Assembly: GCF_003264115.1 (NCBI RefSeq)
Contig: NZ_CP021912.1
Coordinates: 1,781,001-1,845,000 of the forward strand
Reading direction: 5' to 3'
DNA from: Erythrobacter sp. KY5
Lineage (GTDB): Bacteria > Pseudomonadota > Alphaproteobacteria > Sphingomonadales > Sphingomonadaceae
DNA length: 64,000 nt
In this document: positions 25,045-34,439 of the stretch, one piece after another
Position numbering within the stretch: the first letter of the stretch is position 1
Layout: every line of letters starts with the position of its first letter
Position numbers and translations under genes: made by a program
The notes under the pieces: model-generated
Database searches by the model: none
What the model was told of the DNA's origin: nothing
What the model saw: the letters and a program-made list of their open reading frames with translations, nothing else

Positions 25045-28000
25045 ATGACCGCTTGGCGATTCGCGATTGATCGGGGTGGGACCTTTACCGATGTTGTCGC
25101 GATCACACCCGGTGGCCAACTGGTGACCGACAAGCTGCTCTCCGAGAATCCAGAACGATATGCCGATGCGGCGAGTGAGGCGGTTCGTAGATTGATGGTC
25201 GAGCATGGCTCTGGACCTATTGCCGAGCTGCGCATTGGGACCACGGTCGCAACGAACGCTCTTCTGGAGCGTAAAGGGGAGCGGCTGGCTCTTGCGATCA
25301 CCAAGGGTTTCGGCGACGCGCTTCGGATCGGCACCCAGGCGCGGCCCGAGATTTTCGCGCGCCACATCGTCCTGCCTGAACAACTGGCGCAGACTGTTCT
25401 CGAGATCGACGAGCGCGTCGGCGTGGACGGCGAATTGCTCAGCGCTCTCAATGAAGATGAAGCGCGACAACAATTCGCCGATCTGCGCGATGCGGGTTTC
25501 GATGCGATTGCGATCGTGTTGCTTCATGGCTGGAAGTACCGCGATCATGAGATCCGACTTTCCAAGATTGCCAGCGAGCTCGGCTTCAAACAGATCTCGA
25601 CAAGCCACGAAGTTGCTCCGCTCATCAAGCTCATCCCGCGCGGCGATACGACGGTGGTTGATGCGTACCTCTCTCCAGTTCTGAGGCGTTACACCGACAC
25701 ATTACAGGCCGAGCTGCCCGGCGCAGACCGGGTTCGCTTCATGCAATCGAACGGCGGACTGGCAGAGGTCGGCGCGTTTCGCGGGAAGGATGCCATCCTT
25801 TCGGGTCCTGCAGGAGGCTTTGTCGGCATGGTGGCCGCGTCCGGGCCACTTGGGCATGACAGACTCATCGGCTTCGATATGGGCGGCACCAGCACTGACG
25901 TTGCTCATTATGCTGGCCAGTATGAATTGACCGGCGACAGTGTTGTTGCAGGCGTCCGGGTTGCTGCACCGATGATGCAAATCCACACGGTCGCGGCTGG
26001 CGGTGGCTCAATCTGCAGCTTCGATGGTGCGCGCTTCCGTGTCGGTCCTGAAAGCGCAGGCGCCGATCCGGGGCCCGCCTGCTATCGCAAGGGCGGCCCC
26101 TTGACGGTTACCGACTGCAACCTTGTTCTCGGCAGGATCGATCCCGCCTTTTTCCCGAGTGTCTTTGGACCCAATGGCGACGAGCCCCTCGACCAGGTGG
26201 CTGCGAGAGCCGCTCTTGCAGACGTCGCGGCGTCTATGCCCATTTCGATGCCTATGGAGGAAATCGCCGAAGGTTTTCTCGCCATCGCGGTCGACAATAT
26301 GGCAAACGCCATTCGAAAGATTTCGGTTGCTCGCGGCCACGACGTCACGGCCTATGCGCTTGCCTGTTTCGGAGGGGCAGGGGGGCAACATGCCTGCAAG
26401 GTAGCAGACGAGTTGGGCATGGAAACGGTGCTGGTTCACCCCCTCGCCGGCATGCTTTCGGCGTTCGGTATCGGCATCGCGCCAGTAAAGGTGATCCGCG
26501 AAGTCAGCCTCGTGAAACCGCTTGGCGATAATTTCGCAGGGCAATTGACGGACCTCCAGAATGAGGCCCGAGACGCTTTACTTGCACAAGACATCAAAGA
26601 GGATGCAATCGCCTTTGAACCGCAAGCGCGTTTGCGCTTTGAAGGGAGCGATTCCATGCTCACCATCGCGTGCGAGGACGTGTCGGCGATGGATGCGGCC
26701 TTTCGAAAACTCCATCGCCAACGCTTCGGCTATTCCGATGACGCCGCGCAGATCATCGTCGAAGCGTTGAGCGTTGAGGCTATTGGAATGTCAGGCGGTC
26801 TTGGGGCGGCTCCTGTAAGGCCTGTCGCACTCGCTGGAAGAGCGTCTGGAACATGCCGGACAGTCGAGCGAGCGGCTCTCAGCATCGACGAAACCGTAGA
26901 CGGGCCCGCGCTAATCATCGATCCAGGCTCGACCACGGTTGTGGAGGAAGGGTGGCAGGCACGTCTCTCCAACGACAGTACCCTGGTTTTGACGCGGATT
27001 TCACCACTTGAGCGCGGGCACGCGGTGGGGACTGCCAAGGATGCGGCGGTCGATCCGGTTCGGCTCGAAATTTTCAACAATCTCTTCATGGCAATTGCAG
27101 AGGAGATGGGCGTTGTTCTCCAATCCACCGCAACTTCGGTGAACATCAAGGAGCGGCTCGACTTCTCATGCGCACTGTTCGATGCGCAAGGTGCCCTGAT
27201 CGCCAACGCACCGCATATTCCGGTCCATTTGGGCAGTATGGGAGACAGCATTGCACGCGTGATCGAGGCGCGCGGGCAGTCGCGCGACGGACGCGGCTTC
27301 AAGCGCGGTGATGCTTACGTGCTTAACGATCCTTATCGCGGGGGAACCCATCTGCCTGACATCACGGTCATCGTACCGGTCTTCTATGGCACAGGCGACG
27401 AACCGGATGCCTTTGTGGCGGCAAGGGGGCACCACTCCGACATTGGCGGTATCGCGCCCGGATCAATGCCACCTGACAGCCAGAGAATTGAGGAGGAGGG
27501 CGTCCTGATCGACAACCTTCTCATGGTCGACGAAGGGGATTTCCGCGAGGTAGAGGTGCGCGACGTGCTTGCAGGCGCTACTTATCCGGCGCGCAATCCT
27601 GATCGCAACCTGTCCGATCTGCGAGCGCAATTGGCTGCCTGCACTCGCGGAGCGGAATTGCTCTCGGCGGCTGCTCACAATCAAGGAGCGCAGGTTGTCG
27701 CAGCCTATATGGGGCACGTCATCGCCAATGCGGAGGAGAGCGTTAGGCGTCTGCTCGACCGCCTTGAAGATGGCAGCTTCCGCTATCCAATGGACAATGG
27801 CGCGGTAATCGAGGTCGCAATCCGGATCGATCGTGAGGCACGCTCGGCGGTGTTCGACTTTACGGGAACGTCCGCCCAGCTTCCCGACAATTTCAACGCT
27901 CCACGCTCGATCACGCGCGCAGCCGCGCTTTATGTCCTGCGTACACTCATCGATGATGCAATCCCGATGAACGATGGCTGCTTGAGGCCGGTCGATCTGA

Positions 28001-28599
28001 TCGTCCCCGAAGGTTCAATGCTCAATCCAAAGCCGGGAGCAGCCGTGGTGGCAGGCAATGTCGAAACCAGCCAGGCTGTCACCGATGCCCTGTTCGCTGC
28101 CACGGGCAAGCTCGCACCGAGCCAAGGCACGATGAACAATTTCACATTTGGGAATGATCAGCACCAGTATTACGAAACGATCTGCGGCGGTTCTGGCGCT
28201 GGACCAGACCATGACGGCACAAGCGCTGTGCAGACGCACATGACCAACAGCCGTCTGACCGATCCCGAGATTCTTGAAAGTCGACTTCCGGTCCGGCTCG
28301 ACCGTTTTTCAATTCGCCGGGGTTCCGGCGGGAAGGGCCAACATCGTGGTGGAGACGGCGTCGAGCGACGCGTCACTTTCCTGGAAGCAATGCGCGCCAA
28401 TATCCTTGCCAACAGACGGGCCGTTGCACCACGCGGCATTTGCGGGGGAGAGGACGCTCAGCCCGGGCGCAACTGGGTCGAACGCGCCGACAGATCGCGC
28501 GAGGAGTTGTCAGCAACCGGGTCGGCACAGATGGAAAGAGGCGACGCCTTTGTCATCTTGACGCCCGGTGGCGGTGGATTTGGGGAGATCTGCGAGTGA
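25045..28599 (+). CDS. Fused hydantoinase/5-oxoprolinase (ATP-dependent)
   Basis: 1,184-residue protein in which the HyuA-like and HyuB-like halves are joined, as in eukaryotic and some bacterial 5-oxoprolinases. Residues 10-18 (RGGTFTDVV) and FDMGGTSTDVA near 277 are the actin-like ATP-binding motifs of the A half. The B half starts near residue 671 (RLEIFNNLFMAIAEEMG) and includes NDPYRGGTHLPDI and GHHSDIGGIAPGSMP with likely metal-binding His/Asp. The reaction is ATP-driven opening of 5-oxo-L-proline to glutamate; hydantoin as substrate is the alternative. The stop overlaps the GTG start of the DUF969 gene (GTGA). Context with DUF969/DUF979 supports 5-oxoproline. Confidence 0.9.
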   Translation: MTAWRFAIDRGGTFTDVVAITPGGQLVTDKLLSENPERYADAASEAVRRLMVEHGSGPIAELRIGTTVATNALLERKGERLALAITKGFGDALRIGTQARPEIFARHIVLPEQLAQTVLEIDERVGVDGELLSALNEDEARQQFADLRDAGFDAIAIVLLHGWKYRDHEIRLSKIASELGFKQISTSHEVAPLIKLIPRGDTTVVDAYLSPVLRRYTDTLQAELPGADRVRFMQSNGGLAEVGAFRGKDAILSGPAGGFVGMVAASGPLGHDRLIGFDMGGTSTDVAHYAGQYELTGDSVVAGVRVAAPMMQIHTVAAGGGSICSFDGARFRVGPESAGADPGPACYRKGGPLTVTDCNLVLGRIDPAFFPSVFGPNGDEPLDQVAARAALADVAASMPISMPMEEIAEGFLAIAVDNMANAIRKISVARGHDVTAYALACFGGAGGQHACKVADELGMETVLVHPLAGMLSAFGIGIAPVKVIREVSLVKPLGDNFAGQLTDLQNEARDALLAQDIKEDAIAFEPQARLRFEGSDSMLTIACEDVSAMDAAFRKLHRQRFGYSDDAAQIIVEALSVEAIGMSGGLGAAPVRPVALAGRASGTCRTVERAALSIDETVDGPALIIDPGSTTVVEEGWQARLSNDSTLVLTRISPLERGHAVGTAKDAAVDPVRLEIFNNLFMAIAEEMGVVLQSTATSVNIKERLDFSCALFDAQGALIANAPHIPVHLGSMGDSIARVIEARGQSRDGRGFKRGDAYVLNDPYRGGTHLPDITVIVPVFYGTGDEPDAFVAARGHHSDIGGIAPGSMPPDSQRIEEEGVLIDNLLMVDEGDFREVEVRDVLAGATYPARNPDRNLSDLRAQLAACTRGAELLSAAAHNQGAQVVAAYMGHVIANAEESVRRLLDRLEDGSFRYPMDNGAVIEVAIRIDREARSAVFDFTGTSAQLPDNFNAPRSITRAAALYVLRTLIDDAIPMNDGCLRPVDLIVPEGSMLNPKPGAAVVAGNVETSQAVTDALFAATGKLAPSQGTMNNFTFGNDQHQYYETICGGSGAGPDHDGTSAVQTHMTNSRLTDPEILESRLPVRLDRFSIRRGSGGKGQHRGGDGVERRVTFLEAMRANILANRRAVAPRGICGGEDAQPGRNWVERADRSREELSATGSAQMERGDAFVILTPGGGGFGEICE

Positions 28600-29267
28600 A
28601 CTATTGGCCCTTGCTGGGCATCGCGCTGGTCGTGGTCGGCTTCGCGCTGCGTTTCAATCCGCTTCTGGTTGTGGTGGGATCTGCAGTCGCGACCGGGCTT
28701 CTGGCGGGCCTTGATATTGTCGCTGTGGTTGAAGCCCTTGGGAAGGCTTTCAACGACAACCGCTACATCTCGGTCACATGGATCATTCTCCCGGTGATCG
28801 GATTACTCGAGCGCCATGGATTGCAACAGCGCGCACGAGCAGTGATCGAAAGTGTGCGCGGGGCAACTATGGGCAAGCTGCTCACCATCTATCTGGGGTT
28901 TCGCCAGATAACGGCTGCGCTTGGGATGAAAGACATTGGCGGTCACCCACAGGCCGTCCGCCCGCTGGTGGCTCCGATGGCAGAAGCGGCTGCCGAAAAA
29001 TCGCATGGCGAACTGACAGAGGATGATCGGCAAAAGGTTCTCGCAATGTCTGCGGCGACCGACAATGTCGGTCTGTTCTTTGGTGAAGATATTTTCTTCG
29101 CAATCGCCTCTATACTACTGATTCAAGGTGTTTTTGAGAGTTATGGGTATCCGCTGACGCCGCTGGAGCTTTCAGTCTGGGCGATACCGACCGCGATATG
29201 CGCTTTCGTCATCCATTCGTGGCGGATCAGAGCGCTCGACCGACGATTGGGGAGGGTGCGCACATGA
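28596..29267 (+). CDS. DUF969 membrane protein, candidate 5-oxoproline permease subunit
   Basis: 223-residue membrane protein of the DUF969 family. It begins with GTG (VNYWPLLGIALVVVGFAL) overlapping the oxoprolinase stop by one step. About five hydrophobic segments are visible; the conserved middle reads YLGFRQITAALGMKDIGGHP and later AATDNVGLFFGEDIFFA. DUF969 and DUF979 are nearly always adjacent, and in Gram-positive bacteria they sit beside pyrrolidone-carboxylate peptidase, which releases 5-oxoproline. With 5-oxoprolinase next door here, uptake of 5-oxoproline is the natural inference, but transport has not been shown by anything in the sequence. Confidence 0.87.
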   Translation: MNYWPLLGIALVVVGFALRFNPLLVVVGSAVATGLLAGLDIVAVVEALGKAFNDNRYISVTWIILPVIGLLERHGLQQRARAVIESVRGATMGKLLTIYLGFRQITAALGMKDIGGHPQAVRPLVAPMAEAAAEKSHGELTEDDRQKVLAMSAATDNVGLFFGEDIFFAIASILLIQGVFESYGYPLTPLELSVWAIPTAICAFVIHSWRIRALDRRLGRVRT

Positions 29268-30214
29268 TCACTTACGAGTGGCTCTATTGGCTAGCCGGCG
29301 CATTCTTCGCAGTGTGGGCTCTGCTGAGCCTTAAGGACGGACGTTATGGCAATGCAGCATTCTGGGGGCTTCTTGCGGTTAGCTTCTTCGCTGGAAGTCA
29401 CTTGAATGACTTTGCTAATGGCGTGCTGGTTCTGGCATTGGTCGCGATCGCTGGCACCGGACGTCTATCGCGTAGCGCCCCCGAGACGACTTCTCAGATC
29501 GAGCGTGAAGAATTCTCGGCAACGCTCGGAAGCAAATTGTTTATTCCGGCCTTGATAGTTCCTGTCACAGCTGTCGCAGGCACGCTGCTTTACAATTACA
29601 CGCCGTTGTCGGCGACGGGCTTGTTCGAAGCTCGGCGAGAAACCCTGATCCTTTTTGGCATCGGGGTGGTGATCGCCCTCGTGGTCGCGACGCTGTGGCT
29701 GCGAGCGCCTCCCACCGCTCCGGCGGAAGAGGGGCGCAGATTGCTCGATTCAATCGGTTGGGCAGCAATCCTTCCGCAAATGCTCGCAGCGCTGGGAGCC
29801 GTTTTCGCGCTTGCAGGAGTTGGCAAGATCATTGGAGGCTTTGCTGGTGGCGCCATTCCGGAGGGTAGCGTGTTTTTGACCGTGGTCGTGTTCGCACTTG
29901 GCATGGCGCTTTTCACGATGATCATGGGGAACGCATTCGCCGCCTTCCCGGTCATGGCCGCAGCGATAGGCATACCGCTTCTGGTCGAAGGGTACGGCGG
30001 CAATCCCGCGGTTATCGGTGCGGTTGGAATGCTGGCGGGCTTCTGCGGAACCTTGCTCACGCCCATGGCGGCGAACTTCAATATCGTGCCGGCGGCCTTG
30101 CTTGAACTGAAGGATCAGAACGGCGTCATTCGCCAGCAGATTGGTACTGCAATTCCGCTTTGGGTTTGCAACGTCATCATCATCTATGTGGGAGCTTTCC
30201 TGCTATGGAACTGA
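29264..30214 (+). CDS. DUF979 membrane protein, candidate 5-oxoproline permease subunit
   Basis: 316-residue membrane protein of the DUF979 family with about nine hydrophobic segments. Conserved-looking parts are FFAGSHLNDFANGVLVL, GGFAGGAIPEGSVFLTVV, GNAFAAFPVMAAAIGIPLL and GMLAGFCGTLLTPMAANFNI. The ATG at 29264 overlaps the DUF969 stop by ATGA; an upstream in-frame start at 29198 would lie inside DUF969 and is rejected. It should form a complex with DUF969. The last 10 bases overlap the start of the DUF2891 gene. Confidence 0.88.
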   Translation: MITYEWLYWLAGAFFAVWALLSLKDGRYGNAAFWGLLAVSFFAGSHLNDFANGVLVLALVAIAGTGRLSRSAPETTSQIEREEFSATLGSKLFIPALIVPVTAVAGTLLYNYTPLSATGLFEARRETLILFGIGVVIALVVATLWLRAPPTAPAEEGRRLLDSIGWAAILPQMLAALGAVFALAGVGKIIGGFAGGAIPEGSVFLTVVVFALGMALFTMIMGNAFAAFPVMAAAIGIPLLVEGYGGNPAVIGAVGMLAGFCGTLLTPMAANFNIVPAALLELKDQNGVIRQQIGTAIPLWVCNVIIIYVGAFLLWN

Positions 30215-31191
30215 CCGAAGCAATTGCCAGCCAATACTCCCGGATCGCGCTTTCGCACGTGGGTCAGGAATATCCGAACAAGCTCGATCACGTGATGGTC
30301 GAAGACGCCGATGTGCGCACGCCGCGCGGTCTGCACCCGGTTTTCTACGGTAGTTTCGACTGGCATTCCTGCGTCCATTCCTGGTGGACATTGCTCACCC
30401 TGAGGCGGCTTTTCCCGACGATACCGGAGGCGCAAGAGATCGCGGCGCTGGCCGATGCCACGTTCACCGAGGACAAGCTGGCAGCAGAGCTCGCTTATCT
30501 TAAGCGTCCGGCTTCGCGCGGTTTCGAGCGGCCATATGGCTGGGGCTGGCTGCTTTACCTCCATCTCGAAGCGGAGCGGCACACTGATCGCCCTTGGGGC
30601 GAAAGGCTTTCGGCGCTGGCCAGTACCTTTGGTGCACGCTTGCGCGACTATCTGCCCCTGCTGATCTACCCGATTACGGTCGGCACGCATGCCAACACGT
30701 CCTTTGCCCTGCTGTTAGCCAGAGAGTGGACACATCGGCATGACCGTGACTTGCTTATAGAGATTGATAAGTGGACGCTGAATGCATTTGAAAACAAATC
30801 GAATTATTCTGGATGGGAGCCGGGTGGGGACGAATTCCTTTCCCCGGTTCTAACCGCTGCGTTGCTCATAAGTCGCGCGATGTCCGCCGGTCAGTTTGCT
30901 GCCTGGTTTGACCGGTTGGTGCTGGAAAACGGATGGATCAAGCGCGAATGTCGTCCCGTCACCGTGTCAGATCGAAGCGATGGGAAGATTGCCCACCTTG
31001 ATGGCCTCAATCTGAGCCGCGCATGGTGTTTGCTCGGTCTGGCGAAGGCGCTGGGAGAGGCGGCACCGCCTCTCCTGCGTGACCGCGCGCATGAACACAT
31101 GGTCGCTGCGATGCCCCATGTGGCCGGCGATTACATGGGCGAACATTGGCTGGCGAGCTTCGCGCTGCTTGCTTTGCTCGAGGCGCGCTAG
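30205..31191 (+). CDS. DUF2891 family protein
   Basis: 328-residue soluble protein with the DUF2891 wording HPVFYGSFDWHSCVHSWW near residue 43, PYGWGWLLYLH near 110, VGTHANTSFAL near 160 and ending GEHWLASFALLALL. The many Trp, His and Tyr in helical segments suggest an alpha/alpha-barrel like that of glycosidases or epimerases. The start overlaps the DUF979 gene by 10 bases, so it is the fourth gene of the 5-oxoproline set. Its reaction is unknown. Its stop codon overlaps the stop of the convergent peptidase gene. Confidence 0.85.
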   Translation: MELTEAIASQYSRIALSHVGQEYPNKLDHVMVEDADVRTPRGLHPVFYGSFDWHSCVHSWWTLLTLRRLFPTIPEAQEIAALADATFTEDKLAAELAYLKRPASRGFERPYGWGWLLYLHLEAERHTDRPWGERLSALASTFGARLRDYLPLLIYPITVGTHANTSFALLLAREWTHRHDRDLLIEIDKWTLNAFENKSNYSGWEPGGDEFLSPVLTAALLISRAMSAGQFAAWFDRLVLENGWIKRECRPVTVSDRSDGKIAHLDGLNLSRAWCLLGLAKALGEAAPPLLRDRAHEHMVAAMPHVAGDYMGEHWLASFALLALLEAR

Positions 31192-32570
31192 CCTGAAGGG
31201 ATCAGCGTGATCTCGGTCTGGCGTCCATCGAGAAATCGAACAGTCTCACCGTCGAAATAGGCGTCCTCCTCGGTTCTGAAGTCGACGCGCTGGCCGTCCC
31301 ACTCAGGAACTTCGGCATACGAGGTGAGCTCGATCGACCACGCGGTCTCCGGGTGGATTGTGTAATCGCCGCGCGGATCGCCATTCTGGTTGTCCCAGAA
31401 GCCAATCGCCGTTCCCGCTCCGTGGCCGTGATACCCGATCGGATGCGTGTAGATTGACGGATCCAACCCCTCGCTGATGGCCTGAGCGCGTGCGCGGGCC
31501 AGCACTTCATTGCCGGAAAGGCCAACCTCGAAGTGTGAGCGCAAGATGTCCTGCACTCGGTTGCTGTTGGCGAGGCCGGCGCGAAGGCCCTCTGGCGCCT
31601 GTGTCTCACCGGGTTTCAGAACGTAGGCGAGGTGCTGCGTATCGGTGTTGAGGCGCAGATAGGTGGTGCCGAAATCGGTCCAGAGCAGATCGCCAGGTTG
31701 GATGACCACTTCGCCGCGCAGCATGCCGTCTTCCCCTTCGCGCTGGATCGCAACCGAAGGATGAAACCATGGGGTGAGCCCAAGCTCAAGCAGCCGGTCC
31801 CGATACCACCACCGAACGTCGTCGGCCGTCGTAACACCGGGGGTTATGACATCGCGAGAAAAGGCCTGTGCGATCACCGCATGAGCGGTCCGCACCACGC
31901 TGGGATAGATTTCCATCTCGGCAGGAATTCGTGTCTCCAGCCAGCGAATAGCGAGTGTTTCACCGGACTTGACACGTTCATGAAGTTCGCTCGGTAACGC
32001 ATTCATAAATAGGCGATATTGGCTGAGCGTCATGCCATCGCCAAACGCGCTCAGATCGGAATAGTTGATTGCGATCGTCTCTGGATCGCGCTCCGCGATG
32101 ATGTCAGCCACGGCCTGCCACTGGTCAGGTTGTTCCTCAGGCTCCCATGCCGGCTCGAACAATCCGCCAAGCCCGTAACGGCTCACCGTCATCCGCTCTA
32201 TGGGCTGACCCTCGCCCAGATCGTGAAAAATCAGGATCGTGCGGCGCCGGGCCGCCATGCTCTTCGCGTCGAGCATTGTCGCGATCACTGGTTCTTCAAA
32301 ATATTCTCGCGCCATAAGCAGCCAGAGATCGACCCCTTGCTCGCGCATGATCCGTGGGATGACGGTATCGAGGCGTTCGGCAAGTATGCGATCGACGACT
32401 TCGGAACGCTCACGCGCGGATAGTATCGGTGGCAGTTGCGGGGTCGATTGCTCCGTCTCACTCATTCCAATCGTCGTCTGGGCGTGAGCGAGAGATGGCG
32501 AGAGACAAAGAGCGCTAAGCGTGCTGACGCCAATCGATAGCGTGGCCGTCATTGTCGAAAGATTGCGCAT
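31188..32570 (-). CDS. Secreted M24 (Xaa-Pro aminopeptidase-like) metallopeptidase
   Basis: 460-residue exported peptidase of the pita-bread M24 fold. I chose the ATG at 32570 because the product then starts with a clean signal peptide (MRNLSTMTATLSIGVSTLSA, cleaved after AHA). The C-terminal domain holds likely metal ligands: Asp in LLWTDFGTTYLRLNTD, His in GYHGHGAGTAIG, Glu in WSIELTSYAEVP and Glu in FRTEEDAYFDGE. Members remove N-terminal residues before proline or are inactive creatinase relatives. It is convergent to the 5-oxoproline operon with overlapping stops, so periplasmic peptide breakdown feeding that pathway is possible but unproven. Confidence 0.85.
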   Translation of the reverse strand: MRNLSTMTATLSIGVSTLSALCLSPSLAHAQTTIGMSETEQSTPQLPPILSARERSEVVDRILAERLDTVIPRIMREQGVDLWLLMAREYFEEPVIATMLDAKSMAARRRTILIFHDLGEGQPIERMTVSRYGLGGLFEPAWEPEEQPDQWQAVADIIAERDPETIAINYSDLSAFGDGMTLSQYRLFMNALPSELHERVKSGETLAIRWLETRIPAEMEIYPSVVRTAHAVIAQAFSRDVITPGVTTADDVRWWYRDRLLELGLTPWFHPSVAIQREGEDGMLRGEVVIQPGDLLWTDFGTTYLRLNTDTQHLAYVLKPGETQAPEGLRAGLANSNRVQDILRSHFEVGLSGNEVLARARAQAISEGLDPSIYTHPIGYHGHGAGTAIGFWDNQNGDPRGDYTIHPETAWSIELTSYAEVPEWDGQRVDFRTEEDAYFDGETVRFLDGRQTEITLIPSG

Positions 32571-32805
32571 GATTCTATCGTGTTTCCCTCTCGCCAGACA
32601 TTTCGAGGGATATGCGAAGATATGCGCTGGCAAGTCAAATTGGCAGAACCCGGCGCGATTGGAATTGCACGGTTTATCGCGACTTACGTTAAGCACGAAA
32701 TCGGCTGTTCCTTACCATTTGGTCAGTATGTCCGTCCGTTCACCATTAACCCCGCCTGAGATTTGGCTACAATTCCCCGGAAAACCGCGATTTCTGGGGA
32801 GTTTG

Positions 32806-32824
32806 CTAACGGGTTGATAACCAT
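32806..32824 (+). promoter_or_regulatory. CtrA-like box before the first DUF11 gene
   Basis: CTAAC-GGGTTG-ATAACCAT resembles the CtrA pattern TTAA-N7-TTAA with one mismatch per half. A very similar string stands before the likely start of the fifth gene (40874-40896). It ends 21 bases before the ATG at 32846, and there is no ribosome site, so a leaderless transcript is possible. Further half-sites (TTACCAT near 32712, CATTAACC near 32743) lie upstream. Confidence 0.4.
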
Positions 32825-32845
32825 TCCTGAGTATTCGCCCTAGCT

Positions 32846-33826
32846 ATGAATACACAGGCTCTCATAAAACCGCTCTTCGCCACGAGCATCGTGGCTGCGT
32901 TTACTATCTCGTCGCCCGCTTTGGCGGAGGGAGTGAGTGCAGGCACGCTGATCGAGAACACTGCAAGCGCTACCTACGAGGACGGAGAAGGGACCAAGAC
33001 GGTCGATTCGAACACCGTCCAGGTCCGAGTTGACGAACTTCTCGATGTGACTGTCACCTCGCTCGATAGCGGGGCGGTGGGCGCGTCGCCGGGTGAAGCG
33101 ATCTTGACTTTCGAAGTCACCAACCAGGGCAATGGTCCCGAGGCTTTCGTCCTGACGGCCAACCCGGTCGTGACAGGCAACGAGTTCGAGACCGTGGTCG
33201 AAAGCATCGCGATCGATACCAACGGCAACGGCACCTACGATCCGGGCGTCGATGAAATCCTGACAGCGCCAGAAACCACAGCAGAACTTGCAGCCGATGA
33301 AGCGATCACCGTGTTCGTGATCGTGACTGTTCCCGATGGCGTCTCCGACGCGGAGGAGAGCAATGTCGAGCTTACCGCCGATGCCGTTACCGGCACCGGT
33401 GCTCCTGGCACGAGCTTTGATGGGCAGGGCGTGAATGGCGGCGATGCGATCGTCGGGGCCACCGGCGCCAGCAGCACAGCGGTCGGCTCGCTGATCGCAG
33501 GGATCACCACCGTCGATCTCGACAAGGCAGTCAGCCTGGTCGATCCGTTCGGCGGCGACAGCGCAGTGCCGGGCACGGTCGCCACCTTCACGATTACCGC
33601 CGCCATAAACGGAAGTGGTTCGGTCGACGCTCTTGTCGTTACCGACGCCATCCCGGACGGCACGACCTACGCCGAGGGCACGCTCGCGCTCGACGGGAAC
33701 GCGCTCACCGATGCGCCCGGCGATGACGCAGGCGATGCTTCCGATGCCGACGGCATCTCCGTCGATCTCGGCACGGTCGCGGGGGGCACAATTCACCAGA
33801 TCACGTTTGACGTGACGATCGACTGA
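32846..33826 (+). CDS. Exported DUF11-like protein 1
   Basis: 326-residue secreted protein. A signal peptide (cleaved after ALA near residue 27) is followed by a module with GTLIENTASATYE and SNTVQVRVDE, shared with two other proteins of the locus. Next is an Ig-like domain (ASPGEAILTFEVTNQGN), then DTNGNGTYDPGVDE near residue 124, which looks like a calcium-binding loop. The second half is a DUF11-type domain with VDLDKAVSLVDPFGGDSAVPG and VTDAIPDGTTYAEG, ending in the beta strand HQITFDVTID. DUF11 domains are Ig-like modules of surface proteins. No cysteine, anchor motif or membrane tail is seen. Strongly acidic. First of five genes; the next starts 28 bases later. Confidence 0.82.
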   Translation: MNTQALIKPLFATSIVAAFTISSPALAEGVSAGTLIENTASATYEDGEGTKTVDSNTVQVRVDELLDVTVTSLDSGAVGASPGEAILTFEVTNQGNGPEAFVLTANPVVTGNEFETVVESIAIDTNGNGTYDPGVDEILTAPETTAELAADEAITVFVIVTVPDGVSDAEESNVELTADAVTGTGAPGTSFDGQGVNGGDAIVGATGASSTAVGSLIAGITTVDLDKAVSLVDPFGGDSAVPGTVATFTITAAINGSGSVDALVVTDAIPDGTTYAEGTLALDGNALTDAPGDDAGDASDADGISVDLGTVAGGTIHQITFDVTID

Positions 33827-33854
33827 TTCAACTTGGGGTTGGGGAAACAAAGCA

Positions 33855-34340
33855 ATGAAAAACATTACCAAAAGGGTCGCCTTTCTCCTGGCATTCGCAA
33901 CCGTTCCATTGGCAGCTCCCGTTTTCGCGCAGGGCCAGAGCCCGGTCACGCTTAACGGCGATGTAAAGGCTGTCGAAACATCCATGGATGCAGCTGGCAA
34001 TCCTGTGACCCGCCTGGTGGAGCCGGACGTGATCGTTCCTGGCGATCGCCTGATCTTTACGACCGAATACGCCAACACCGGCGATGAAGCGGTCGAGAAC
34101 TTTGTCGTTACCAATGCCGTTCCGGCCGCTGTTCGCCTTGCAGGGGATGCAGACCCTGCGCTGACGGTATCGGTCGATGGCGGAGGGACCTGGGGCGCTC
34201 TGAGCGAGCTCACTGTCTCAGGCGAGAATGGAGCGACACGCGCGGCAGGTCATGCCGATGTTACTCACGTGCGCTGGACCCTTTCCAGCGTGGCACCGGG
34301 TGAAAACGGCCGGGTCGAATACCCAGCCATCATCCGCTGA
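33855..34340 (+). CDS. Exported DUF11-like protein 2 (single domain)
   Basis: 161-residue secreted protein: signal peptide MKNITKRVAFLLAFATVPLA (cleaved after FAQ or VFA), then one Ig-like domain with VEPDVIVPGDRLIFTTEYAN, VENFVVTNAVPAAVRLAGD and the tail SVAPGENGRVEYPAIIR. The tail resembles the C-terminal beta strand of the other proteins of the locus. It is the smallest member and lacks the shared N-terminal module. A pilin- or cap-like subunit is one possible reading, but only the domain type is visible. Confidence 0.78.
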   Translation: MKNITKRVAFLLAFATVPLAAPVFAQGQSPVTLNGDVKAVETSMDAAGNPVTRLVEPDVIVPGDRLIFTTEYANTGDEAVENFVVTNAVPAAVRLAGDADPALTVSVDGGGTWGALSELTVSGENGATRAAGHADVTHVRWTLSSVAPGENGRVEYPAIIR

Positions 34341-34439
34341 CACGCGACACACGGATTCTTCCGTCGGGAAACGGAAGATAACCGCCACGTCCCGCGGGCG
34401 GAGTGAATGTCGCGGGGCCACACGCAAAGGACCACAAAC

